Shown here piece by piece: positions 9,048 through 16,387 of a stretch of 33,878 nt of DNA; the stretch's first letter is position 1; each line of letters begins with the position of its first letter. Origin of the DNA: Candidatus Micrarchaeota archaeon (GTDB lineage: Archaea > Micrarchaeota > Micrarchaeia > Anstonellales > JAGGXE01). The notes beneath the pieces are model-generated. The model saw only the letters and a list, made by a program, of their open reading frames with translations, did no database searches and was not told the origin of the DNA. The translations under genes and the position numbers were made by a program. Where the stretch lies: positions 1 to 33,878 of the forward strand of contig JAGGXE010000052.1 in NCBI GenBank assembly GCA_021163225.1, written 5' to 3'.

Positions 9048-9848
9048 GTGGGAAAAGGAATTCGCAGCAGCAAAAAGAAGCGAGAGATTTTTAAACCTTA
9101 TTCTCCTAGGGATATCATGACAATCGAATTCCATCTCGTGAAACGTCCCAGATTGAAGAATCCTGTGCTGATAGAGGGTTTGCCGGGGTTAGGATTGGTA
9201 GGTACGATTGCGGCGAGTTATCTGGTCGAAAAACTGGATATGAAACTCCTCGGGTTTGTGAAGAGCCCGCAGTTCCCGCCGATAATTGCCATACATAATT
9301 TTACACCGATGTACCCTGTCAGGTTGTACTATTCGACAAAACACAACCTTATTGTTCTGTTGTCCGAGTTTGTCATACCTATGGACCTGGTTCCTGAGTT
9401 TGCAGAGGCGCTACTGGAATTCGGTAAGAAGATGAAGGTTTCCCGGATAATCTCTCTAGGTAGTATTACCATTAAAGGTGAACAGGACACCATCTACGGG
9501 ATAACTACTGATCAGGTTTTGGCTAAAAAACTGCTCGATAACGATGTAGAACTGATCAAGGAAGGCGCTACAACCGGTGTAACCGCGATACTGTTGGCCG
9601 AGAGCGTGTTTTCCAGGTTACCCACAACCTCTCTGCTTGCAGAGGCCCATGCCGAGTACGCCGACCCGCGCGGTGCTGCCATGGTGTTAGACGTTCTCAA
9701 CAAGGTGTTGGACCTGAAGGTGGACCTTGTCGAACTCGAAAAAGAGGCGAAACTGATAGAGAGCAAGATGAAGGAGATCATCGCAAAAAGCGCGGCCATA
9801 AAGGAGAAGTACAAACATATGCAGGAAGTGTCCTCTATGTACGGATAA
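9048..9848 (+). CDS. PAC2-family (proteasome assembly chaperone-like) protein
   Basis: This 266-residue protein belongs to the archaeal PAC2 family, related to proteasome assembly chaperones; its precise role in archaea is uncertain. The family signature NPVLIEGLPGLGLVGTIAASYLVE, split here as LIEGLPGLGLVG and TIAASYL, begins near residue 41. A second conserved part, GATTGVTAILLAE, is near 177-189, and the C-terminus is a charged helix likely to form a coiled coil. The GTG at 9048 has a GAGGG ribosome-binding site 6 nt upstream, but adds a basic 23-residue leader. The ATG at 9117 fits the family start better and has its own TATA-like TTTTTAAA at about 9087-9094. Both starts are plausible. The gene ends at a poly-T stretch. 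Confidence 0.85.
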   Translation: MGKGIRSSKKKREIFKPYSPRDIMTIEFHLVKRPRLKNPVLIEGLPGLGLVGTIAASYLVEKLDMKLLGFVKSPQFPPIIAIHNFTPMYPVRLYYSTKHNLIVLLSEFVIPMDLVPEFAEALLEFGKKMKVSRIISLGSITIKGEQDTIYGITTDQVLAKKLLDNDVELIKEGATTGVTAILLAESVFSRLPTTSLLAEAHAEYADPRGAAMVLDVLNKVLDLKVDLVELEKEAKLIESKMKEIIAKSAAIKEKYKHMQEVSSMYG

Positions 9849-9856
9849 CTTTTTTA
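9849..9856 (+). terminator. Poly-T terminator after the PAC2 gene
   Basis: The PAC2 stop codon is followed at once by CTTTTTTA (six T residues). Archaeal RNA polymerase commonly terminates at such T-runs, and the next promoter begins about 40 nt later. Confidence 0.45.
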
Positions 9857-9896
9857 ATCCCTGCCGGAACTTCCTATGACCTACATCCTTCATTAA

Positions 9897-9905
9897 TTTT
9901 TTAAA
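9897..9905 (+). promoter_or_regulatory. TATA box of the tRNA-Ser/rtcB transcript
   Basis: The sequence TTTTTAAAC lies 28-36 nt upstream of the tRNA 5' end, the normal spacing for an archaeal TATA box to a transcription start at or just before the tRNA. No other promoter-like element is seen between the tRNA and rtcB. Confidence 0.55.
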
Positions 9906-9932
9906 CGGTTTAATCAAAATTAAATACATCTT

Positions 9933-10029
9933 GCCGGGGTGGCGGAACCAGGTAACGCGCACGACTTGAGAACAGGTCAGGATATCGTGTGCCCGTAAGG
10001 GCTTGGGGGTTCAAATCCCTCCCCCGGCG
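9933..10029 (+). tRNA. tRNA-Ser(UGA) containing a 13-nt intron
   Basis: A full class II cloverleaf can be drawn. The acceptor stem GCCGGGG pairs with CCCCGGC (10022-10028), with discriminator G at 10029; no CCA is encoded. The D stem is GCG/CGC, and the anticodon stem CACGA (9960-9964) pairs with TCGTG (9985-9989). The long variable arm is GCCC-gtaa-GGGC and the T loop is TTCAAAT on a GGGGG/CCCTC stem. After removal of a 13-nt insert the anticodon loop reads CTTGAGA, giving anticodon TGA at 9967-9969. The long variable arm and G discriminator agree with archaeal serine tRNA. A leucine GAG reading was considered, but the stem does not pair in that register. It ends 14 nt before the rtcB start. 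Confidence 0.9.
9971..9983 (+). other. tRNA intron at position 37/38
   Basis: The insert AACAGGTCAGGAT lies between G37 (9970) and A38 (9984). A relaxed bulge-helix-bulge can be drawn: CTTG of the anticodon loop pairs with CAGG of the intron (four pairs, one wobble). This leaves 3-nt bulges AGA and ATA, each cut after its second base, exactly as expected for archaeal splicing endonuclease. The intron is too short for an internal helix of its own. Confidence 0.82.
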
Positions 10030-10043
10030 TAAAGGTGATGTTT

Positions 10044-11486
10044 ATGGAGGAAGAGATAAAGTTTAGAGAGGTCTCGGAAGCGGTTTGGGAAATGGATAGG
10101 ACCGGTGACATGCGCGTGCCCGTTCGGATAATCGCGGTTAAACCGCTTCTCGAACAGATGAGACGTGACCGCACTTTTTGGCAGATCAGGAACGTTGCAT
10201 CGATGCCGGGGATCGTTAAGCACGCTCTCGTCATGCCCGACGGTCACGAGGGATACGGATTTCCCATAGGCGGGGTAGCAGCGTTCGATGCCGATGAAGG
10301 GATCATCTCACCGGGAGGTGTAGGTTACGATATAAACTGCGGTGTCAGACTTGTCACAACTCCGTTGACGTACGATGACGTGAAACCTAAGATCGGACTG
10401 TTAATCCGTGAATTATTCAAAAACGTGCCGAGCGGTGTAGGGTCCAAGGGCAAGTTGAGGTTATCGCGACAAGAGTTGGAGGAGGCGTTGGTCGGAGGTG
10501 TTGAATGGGCGATCGAACAGGGTTACGGTAGACCTGAAGATGCGGAACATTGCGAAGAGAACGGTAGAATGGAAGGTGCAGACCCTTCAGCGGTTTCGGA
10601 CCGTGCTATAAAACGCGGGTTACCGCAGTTCGGAACGCTCGGTGCCGGGAACCATTTTCTTGAAGTTCAGAAGGTTTCGGACGTCTTCATACCTGAGATA
10701 GCAGAACGGTTCGGTTTATCCGAGGGTCAGGTTGTTGTTATGATCCATTGCGGTTCCAGAGGGTTCGGTCATCAGGTGTGCGACGATTACATACGTGTGA
10801 TGCTCCGCGCATCCGAGAAATACGGTATCAGACTCCCTGACAAAGAGTTGTGTGCTGCACCTATTAAGAGCAGGGAAGCGGAGAACTACATCAAAGCTAT
10901 GAAATGTGCGGTCAATTATGCCTTTACCAACCGTCATATCATCATGCATTGGGTCAGAGAAACGTTCGACCATGTGTTCGGCAGAGGAACGAGCGATGAG
11001 ATGAACCTGGTTTACGATGTAGCCCATAACATCGCCAAGTTCGAAGAGCACGATGTTGACGGTAAACGTATGCAACTCGTAGTTCACAGGAAGGGTGCGA
11101 CACGCGCGTTTGCAGCAGGCAGACCCGAGTTACCGATGGCTTACAGAGATATCGGTCAACCCGTCCTGATACCGGGGAGCATGGGAACCGCATCGTACGT
11201 TCTTGTTGGTAAAGAGGAGGGTATGAGAACTTCTTTCGGTTCGACGTGTCACGGCGCAGGCCGCGTTATGTCCCGTCACGCAGCGGTTCGCAGTTATCCG
11301 TGGTCTACAGTCAAGGAATCGTTGTCAAAGAAAGGGATAACGCTGATCGCGGCGGACAGAAGGGTTATATCTGAGGAAGCACCGCAGGCTTACAAAGACA
11401 TCGACCTTATTGTGAAAAGTGTTGCCAAGGCTGGGATCAGCGACATCGTGGCGAAGATGGTCCCGATAGGTGTTGTAAAGGGGTAA
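10044..11486 (+). CDS. rtcB: tRNA-splicing ligase RtcB
   Basis: RtcB joins 2',3'-cyclic phosphate and 5'-OH RNA ends, completing tRNA splicing after endonuclease cleavage, using GTP and Mn2+. The 480-residue protein has all expected blocks: MPDGHEGYGFPIGGVAAFD (64-82), SPGGVGYDINCGVRL with metal ligand C99, GTLGAGNHFLEVQ, MIHCGSRGFGHQV, HNIAKFEEH and STCHGAGRVMSR, which carries the His that is guanylylated in the family. No intein is present. GGTGAT at 10034-10039 gives proper spacing to ATG 10044; GTG 10035 and ATG 10038 are in-frame alternatives. The gene follows an intron-bearing tRNA with no room for another promoter, so ligase and a likely substrate seem to share a transcript. Confidence 0.95.
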   Translation: MEEEIKFREVSEAVWEMDRTGDMRVPVRIIAVKPLLEQMRRDRTFWQIRNVASMPGIVKHALVMPDGHEGYGFPIGGVAAFDADEGIISPGGVGYDINCGVRLVTTPLTYDDVKPKIGLLIRELFKNVPSGVGSKGKLRLSRQELEEALVGGVEWAIEQGYGRPEDAEHCEENGRMEGADPSAVSDRAIKRGLPQFGTLGAGNHFLEVQKVSDVFIPEIAERFGLSEGQVVVMIHCGSRGFGHQVCDDYIRVMLRASEKYGIRLPDKELCAAPIKSREAENYIKAMKCAVNYAFTNRHIIMHWVRETFDHVFGRGTSDEMNLVYDVAHNIAKFEEHDVDGKRMQLVVHRKGATRAFAAGRPELPMAYRDIGQPVLIPGSMGTASYVLVGKEEGMRTSFGSTCHGAGRVMSRHAAVRSYPWSTVKESLSKKGITLIAADRRVISEEAPQAYKDIDLIVKSVAKAGISDIVAKMVPIGVVKG

Positions 11487-11510
11487 ATCCAGAGAGATTA
11501 ACCTATCATG

Positions 11511-11519
11511 CTTTAAACT
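11511..11519 (+). promoter_or_regulatory. TATA box for the unknown gene at 11540
   Basis: CTTTAAACT lies about 25 nt upstream of the ATG at 11540, predicting a leaderless or nearly leaderless transcript. The T-rich stretch that follows (11519-11534) might also terminate rtcB transcripts. Confidence 0.45.
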
Positions 11520-11539
11520 TTTTGTTTCTTTTTTAAACC

Positions 11540-12238
11540 ATGGTCATAGTACCTACCGAACTGAAAACCAAGTTTGATGAGGTAAACAGGTTGGCGGCCA
11601 AGGTTGACCGCGTTAGAAGTATCGATGCGCTTAAGAAGATAGAACGTTCCGTTTTCTCCGAGTTGGAACGGTTGAGTACAGAACTTTCTGTTGCGAGCAC
11701 GTCTGTGAACAACCTTTTACTTGACGAAGAACTTGCCCGTCTATCTTCAGAGTATCTGAAAGCAAGACGGTCGAATGATACTGAACATCTAAAGAAGGTC
11801 ATCAGGTCGATGTATTTTGTTGAACACATGTACAACCGTCCGGTAGTACGTAAGGAAACGGCGTATACGGTCCTTCGAAACCATATACAATCCGTTATCG
11901 AACGTAAACGCTTCCAACTTTCTGCAGGTCGCGTTGTTAGAGCCCTTGAACGCGGCGGACCCGTTGAAATACTTCTGGACCGGCGCGATTTAAAAGTGGT
12001 GTTTGAAGGCAAGAAATTCGTCTACCGAACCGTCGATGTGTGGAGGTATTTCGATGATGTGTTCAATCTGGAAGAGAACGGTATCACCGGTACGAGTTCC
12101 GTACCTATCAAGATCATCGTTGAACGACAGGGTGACATCTATCGTGTTTCCGTACATAAAAAGAGAGTGGAGAACAACATAGTTCAGGTAGACATCTCCG
12201 AGTATACGGTTCCTGTTTATTCAACACCTATCATGTAG
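11540..12238 (+). CDS. Unknown protein with N-terminal helical region
   Basis: I do not recognise this 232-residue protein. The first 130 residues are highly charged, Leu-rich and heptad-like (for example ALKKIERSVFSELERLSTEL), suggesting a coiled coil or helical bundle. The C-terminal 90 residues look like a beta-rich domain (VEILLDRRDLKVVFEGKKF, then PIKIIVERQGDIYRVSVHKK). There is no signal peptide or membrane segment. The ATG at 11540 sits about 25 nt from a TATA box with no Shine-Dalgarno sequence. Its 3' end overlaps the convergent phosphodiester-glycosidase-like gene by 22 nt. Codon use resembles the neighbours, so it is probably a real gene. Confidence 0.7.
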   Translation: MVIVPTELKTKFDEVNRLAAKVDRVRSIDALKKIERSVFSELERLSTELSVASTSVNNLLLDEELARLSSEYLKARRSNDTEHLKKVIRSMYFVEHMYNRPVVRKETAYTVLRNHIQSVIERKRFQLSAGRVVRALERGGPVEILLDRRDLKVVFEGKKFVYRTVDVWRYFDDVFNLEENGITGTSSVPIKIIVERQGDIYRVSVHKKRVENNIVQVDISEYTVPVYSTPIM

Positions 12239-12900
12239 GGTACAAGTCTTCCGTATTCGGAGTAAGCGTATTTTATTACGTCGTACGGGTGCGTAGGCAC
12301 ACCCGTGAACCTTCTTTCGACTCCGTTTTCGTTATAGTACAACGATGCAGACCCCCCACCGTCGAGATTGAGCACGAACACTCCGCCCGCGTTCTTCATA
12401 CGTACTGCAAACTCTCTCAACGTGACCTTATCCCTGACGAATCCCACCATCATCAACCCTTTCTTATCCCAACCTAGGGCAAGCCTAGAGGCTTTTATTC
12501 TGTCGTCCAAACCGCTGACAACCGACCCGTTTGCTACCAATCTAGGCCCTGCTTCTATGCACATATGGACATCGCGTACGGATTTGGCGAAGTAAAGGTT
12601 GAATTTGGTTAATGATAGGACACCGTTCTTGTAAACGCATAACAGGTATGCCCAGTTCGTTGGCAACGGTCTACTGAAAACTACTTTTCCGCGATATATG
12701 ACACGGCCCTCCACGGTAAACCCTTTGGTTTTCGAATAATGGAAGAACCCTCCGTTAAAACCCAATCTTAACCCTCTTAGTTTTGCTTCCTTTATCACAT
12801 ATCCGCCTTTTGGTAGAAAATTGAACAGTTTTAACTGTAACGGATCGATATGTGTTATGATCACCGTACCGTCAGGATGTTCATCCATTCTCATGTTCAC
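12217..12900 (-). CDS. Phosphodiester glycosidase (NAGPA/DUF2233) domain protein
   Basis: This 227-residue protein matches the family that includes the eukaryotic uncovering enzyme NAGPA and bacterial homologues that hydrolyse sugar phosphodiesters. Visible signatures are FNGGFFHY (48-55), EAGPRLVANG (near 117-126), an ASRLALGWDKKG strand and the hallmark LNLDGGGSASLYY in the C-terminal half. There is no signal peptide, so it is predicted to be cytoplasmic, unlike many relatives. The GTG start at 12900 overlaps the aIF5B stop as GTGA, implying translational coupling; ATG at codon 3 is an alternative start. The 3' end overlaps the convergent unknown gene by 22 nt. The substrate is unknown; nucleotide-sugar or lipid-linked sugar phosphodiesters are only guesses. 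Confidence 0.8.
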   Translation of the reverse strand: MNMRMDEHPDGTVIITHIDPLQLKLFNFLPKGGYVIKEAKLRGLRLGFNGGFFHYSKTKGFTVEGRVIYRGKVVFSRPLPTNWAYLLCVYKNGVLSLTKFNLYFAKSVRDVHMCIEAGPRLVANGSVVSGLDDRIKASRLALGWDKKGLMMVGFVRDKVTLREFAVRMKNAGGVFVLNLDGGGSASLYYNENGVERRFTGVPTHPYDVIKYAYSEYGRLVPYMIGVE

Positions 12901-14666
12901 ACCTGAAGTTTAAGTTTCAGAAGGATTCTGTTGACTTCTTTGAGTATATCCTTTTCCCTTTCATTGAGTTCTGTTCCGAACCGTTCTGTCAGTATACGGA
13001 TCTGGTTTAACGGTATATACGAGTAGAGGGTCGAATCTTCGGTCACATCCTTTCCGAACACAACGTCATCCATCGAGATAGCAACCTGCATACCTCCTAC
13101 TGCCTCCTGGATACTGTTACCTTCGGATTGTATCCCTTTTATCTTACCTATTATTTTACCGTCCTCGGTCATCAACGTATACCCAGGTTTTATCTTCCCT
13201 CCTATGACCTCTATTCCGAACACTGCAGGTTTTGAAACTCTGAAACAGCAACCCGATAGAACCTTTATCTTGGCCGGCCATTGGATGTTCGCTTCCAACA
13301 TCCTCTTTTCTCTCTCTTTTTCTTCTTTGACCCATATCTTATACCTGTCCACGAGGTCGTAAACAACATTACTCTCTATGATCGGGATCTCCTCCTTCTT
13401 CGCAGTTTCGCGGGCATCTTCAGTGACTCCTACGTTGAACGCGACCACAACACCCAAATACTTGTCCTTATCCCTAACACTTTCTGCTTCTATCACATCC
13501 TTTTTCGTAACCTTACCGATGTCCACAGACCTTACAGGTATATTTTCATTGTTGAAGAGTTTGAGTAATGCTTCAGCAGACCCTAACGTGTCCGCTTTTA
13601 TGATCACTCCTTCCTTTTCCGATTTGACCAAAACGTTGTTGACGGTTGAATACAGTTTTTTGCTCAGTTCCTTTTCATCGACCCCTTCATCGACCCCGCT
13701 GAAAGGTGACCCGGGAACAACATCTTCTATGTCGGCGGCAAGTATCTTGACCCCTGCAGCCGCTACGGCTTTATCTATATTTATAAATCGTTTATCTCCT
13801 TTAGCCTGTCCGGGAAGCACGGGTTTGAACAACCCGCGCACCTTGACCTTTTTTGTACCCGTCAGTGTAACTACCATTATTGTGTCCCCTTTTCTTAACG
13901 TGCCGTCGTAGATGATCGCATCGACAGTTGTTCCCAACCATCTGTCCTCTTTGACTTCTAGAATGGACCCTTTTGCAGGTCCAGAAACCTCTAATTTGAG
14001 GTTTTCCTCGAGATACTTCTGGCTCAAACCGGCAATGTACAGTAGGAATTCCGCTAACCCTTCACCGGTTTTTGCGGATAACGGAAATACCATAACCTGT
14101 TTTGTAGGGTCGGTGATCCTATCAAACCGTTCTGCATTGAACCCGTATTCTGCGAGCCTGCCTATTATCTCATACAACCGTTCATCGAGAAGGCGTTTCG
14201 TTCTTTCGTTCTGTCTGTTGAAGGATTCCGTGAAAGAGTAGGTATCCTGCGGTACCCATCCTTCTATCAGGTCTATCTTGTTGGCCGCTACGACGAAAGG
14301 TACCCTGTGTTGTTTAAGTATGTTGATCGATTCTACCGTTTGATTCTGTATCCCTTGCATTACATCTATGACAAGAACACCGAGGTCGGCCAATGCTCCG
14401 GACCTTTCTCTCAACGATGTGAAGGCTTCGTGACCGGGCAGGTCTATGAACAATAACCCGGGAATCTTCAGTTCGATACGGTACCTTTCGATGATCTTCC
14501 TGCATATCTTTTTAACAACTTCGATTGGAACCTCGCTTGCGGAGACATGCTGCGTTATGGCACCCGCCTCTTTCTGGGCGACTACCGTCTGTCTGATCTT
14601 ATCGAGTATCGACGTTTTGCCATGGTCAACATGCGCGAGCATCGAGATGATAGGTTGTCTCAACAT
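12897..14666 (-). CDS. infB: Translation initiation factor aIF5B (IF2 homologue)
   Basis: This is the GTPase that promotes ribosomal subunit joining during initiation in archaea. The 589-residue length and lack of a long N-terminal extension are typical of archaeal IF5B. G-domain motifs are G1 AHVDHGKTS (11-19), a switch region with GAITQHVSASEVP, G3 DLPGHEAF near 74-81, G4 NKID near 129-132 and G5 SAKTGEG near 198. These are followed by beta-barrel domains and a C-terminal domain. No intein is seen. ATG 14666 lies about 28 nt from a TATA-like TTTTAAAT (14691-14698), while GGAGGTGG at 14679-14686 is 12 nt upstream; either leaderless or SD-led initiation is possible. The NAGPA-like gene overlaps its stop by 4 nt. 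Confidence 0.96.
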   Translation of the reverse strand: MLRQPIISMLAHVDHGKTSILDKIRQTVVAQKEAGAITQHVSASEVPIEVVKKICRKIIERYRIELKIPGLLFIDLPGHEAFTSLRERSGALADLGVLVIDVMQGIQNQTVESINILKQHRVPFVVAANKIDLIEGWVPQDTYSFTESFNRQNERTKRLLDERLYEIIGRLAEYGFNAERFDRITDPTKQVMVFPLSAKTGEGLAEFLLYIAGLSQKYLEENLKLEVSGPAKGSILEVKEDRWLGTTVDAIIYDGTLRKGDTIMVVTLTGTKKVKVRGLFKPVLPGQAKGDKRFINIDKAVAAAGVKILAADIEDVVPGSPFSGVDEGVDEKELSKKLYSTVNNVLVKSEKEGVIIKADTLGSAEALLKLFNNENIPVRSVDIGKVTKKDVIEAESVRDKDKYLGVVVAFNVGVTEDARETAKKEEIPIIESNVVYDLVDRYKIWVKEEKEREKRMLEANIQWPAKIKVLSGCCFRVSKPAVFGIEVIGGKIKPGYTLMTEDGKIIGKIKGIQSEGNSIQEAVGGMQVAISMDDVVFGKDVTEDSTLYSYIPLNQIRILTERFGTELNEREKDILKEVNRILLKLKLQV

Positions 14667-14709
14667 GTTCTAATGATTCCACCTCCACATTTAAAATCCT
14701 TAGGATGTT

Positions 14710-14735
14710 TTTATGAGACGGATGCTTTATGAGAC
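14710..14735. repeat. Direct repeat TTTATGAGAC x2 in a divergent promoter region
   Basis: TTTATGAGAC occurs at 14710-14719 and again at 14726-14735, 16 nt apart. The pair lies between the TATA box of aIF5B (minus strand) and that of the unknown gene at 14781 (plus strand), a position suited to a shared regulator. It could also be chance. Confidence 0.35.
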
Positions 14736-14748
14736 ATTGTTACGGCAG

Positions 14749-14758
14749 ATTTAAAAAC
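14749..14758 (+). promoter_or_regulatory. TATA box for the unknown gene at 14781
   Basis: ATTTAAAAAC lies about 23-32 nt upstream of the ATG at 14781, and no Shine-Dalgarno sequence is present, so the transcript is probably leaderless. Confidence 0.5.
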
Positions 14759-14780
14759 ATATCTTATCATCATATATAAC

Positions 14781-15596
14781 ATGCCGAGTTATCGCTCAAC
14801 CGGTGGAAAGAGGGTTGAGAGGTCCGAAGAATATTTTCCAAAGTATTTCGTTTCCGTTGAGAAGCAGGGACATTCTCACCCACTACGGATAGCAAAGGTT
14901 CCGGCGCCTTTGTTAGAGAAAAAACTCGCTGAACGACTGGCAGACGACCCGTATCCTCTGAAACCGTTCAAATCCTACAACATAAGGGTGGAGATCGACG
15001 GAAGAAGGGATATATTGCCTATGAAGGTGTTCGTGGTTCCGACGGATGTGCAATCTCTCATCGGTTTGGACGGCATGTATCCGATCTATCCGCTCATCAT
15101 AACGGCCCGGCATTTCAGTTATCTTCCCGGACATTTCAAGAGGTCGCGTATCCGGTACGAGATGGATAGGATACTTATGCGATGGGCGGACCACGGGTAC
15201 ACGGCTCATGTTTATCTCCCTTCTTATTACCAGAGGTCGGATGAACGGTTCTCCTTTGGTGAGTTTAAAACCTTCTTGGAATGGTTGAACATCTGCACAA
15301 CTCATTCGAATAATCTTGGGAGAAAATTTTCCGTGACGTTTTTCATCCATCCTTCCTTCCCTATCGACTTATCAGCCCATCTCCCACCTCCTCACAGGGT
15401 CGAAATCAAAGAGTATAATTTGACAGTGAACGGCACGTTTTGGGTAGCCAGACGGTTCGATAACAAAGCAGAAGTCCTTGTTTCTTCATACCGTCCGTTC
15501 ATCGAGACGGAAGAATCTTACGAATCATTCGTATTCTTCTTTTCGCCCCTTTACGAGGTTAAAGAGTTGTTTCAGACCGCTGATAGGGTCACATAG
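14781..15596 (+). CDS. Unknown 271-residue protein
   Basis: I do not recognise a family here. The protein is rich in aromatic residues, His and Pro (DPYPLKPFKSYNIRVEIDG, GMYPIYPLIITARHFSYLPG) with several predicted beta-strands and no membrane segment or signal peptide. A Cys appears only once (near residue 169), arguing against a zinc-binding role. The ATG sits at leaderless spacing from a TATA box. It diverges from aIF5B and its last 8 nt overlap the convergent HAD gene. The long frame, ordinary codon use and clean promoter support a real gene. Function is undetermined. Confidence 0.7.
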   Translation: MPSYRSTGGKRVERSEEYFPKYFVSVEKQGHSHPLRIAKVPAPLLEKKLAERLADDPYPLKPFKSYNIRVEIDGRRDILPMKVFVVPTDVQSLIGLDGMYPIYPLIITARHFSYLPGHFKRSRIRYEMDRILMRWADHGYTAHVYLPSYYQRSDERFSFGEFKTFLEWLNICTTHSNNLGRKFSVTFFIHPSFPIDLSAHLPPPHRVEIKEYNLTVNGTFWVARRFDNKAEVLVSSYRPFIETEESYESFVFFFSPLYEVKELFQTADRVT

Positions 15597-16221
15597 ATTC
15601 CAGAACATGTTCTATGTCCGACAGTTGTGCAATGTAGGCATCCGCACCAGGTAATTCGTCTTTAGAAAATGTGTTGGTGACGGCAACGACAAACGCACCA
15701 GACCTCACGGCGGATTTTACTCCTATGATGCTGTCTTCAACGATAACCGTTTCCTCGGGTAACGTTTCCATGATCGTCATTGCGTACATGTAGGGCCACG
15801 GGTCCGGTTTACCTCTCAATATCTCATCTCCGGTTACCACTACTTCGAAGAACTGTCGAAGTCTTTTTCTTTTGAGCAGACGTTCGGTCAGCCATCTGTC
15901 CGTGGATGTGACCAATCCCAACAGATACGATTTTTTGAGTTTTCTGAGCGTTGTTATAACGGTTGGGAACAGTTTCGGATCGTTTTTGAGATAGAGTAAA
16001 CCCCTCTCCCTTTTGAACCGTTGCCCCAACCGCTCCGGTAACCCCTTTTTATACAGGTACTTCAATATGTCCTTCAACGGTTTACCTCGGATGTGATTGT
16101 CGTACTCATCAGTGTTCCATACCAACCCGTATTTTTTGAACAGATGTTCGTGTACCTTTATCCATGCAGGTTCGGAGTTAATCAGTACACCGTCCATATC
16201 GAACAGTATCGATTTGATCAT
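15589..16221 (-). CDS. HAD-superfamily hydrolase (beta-phosphoglucomutase/phosphatase-like)
   Basis: This 210-residue protein is a subfamily-I HAD phosphatase with a helical cap. Motif I is LFDMDGVLINSEPAW with nucleophile D8 and acid/base D10. Motif II is the Thr/Ser of LVTSTDRW, motif III the Lys of RGKPDPWPY, and motif IV VIVEDSIIGVKSA. The frame stays open to 16314, but the first 31 residues there match nothing in the family. The ATG at 16221 has a GGTGGG ribosome-binding site about 5 nt upstream, so I use it. A TATA-like CATTTATAAAAGG at about 16269-16281 could start transcription near 16250. The substrate, probably a small phosphosugar, cannot be told from sequence. The gene diverges from the beta-CASP gene. 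Confidence 0.87.
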   Translation of the reverse strand: MIKSILFDMDGVLINSEPAWIKVHEHLFKKYGLVWNTDEYDNHIRGKPLKDILKYLYKKGLPERLGQRFKRERGLLYLKNDPKLFPTVITTLRKLKKSYLLGLVTSTDRWLTERLLKRKRLRQFFEVVVTGDEILRGKPDPWPYMYAMTIMETLPEETVIVEDSIIGVKSAVRSGAFVVAVTNTFSKDELPGADAYIAQLSDIEHVLESM

Positions 16222-16387
16222 CTGACCCACCGGCAATAGAAGATTGTTTTGTGAGCTTAACACGAGTAAACCTTTTATAAATGTTGTGTGTGTAGATAAA
16301 AGATAAATTTTCAAACGGTTTTTGGAGGGAGCATATTTGTTATGGATGTAACCTAGAGAGTTTTGAAATTTTTTGGAAGTGATGATT

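Noticed and set aside
9933-10029. Reading the tRNA as leucine with anticodon GAG
   Set aside because: In that register the anticodon stem does not pair; CACGA/TCGTG pairing and G discriminator fit serine UGA after intron removal.
16222-16314. N-terminal extension of the HAD protein
   Set aside because: No family similarity; ATG 16221 has a ribosome-binding site and starts directly at motif I.
16379-16385. GTGATGA resembling a C box of a C/D guide RNA
   Set aside because: It forms part of the ribosome-binding site of the beta-CASP gene, and no matching D box or guide layout was seen.
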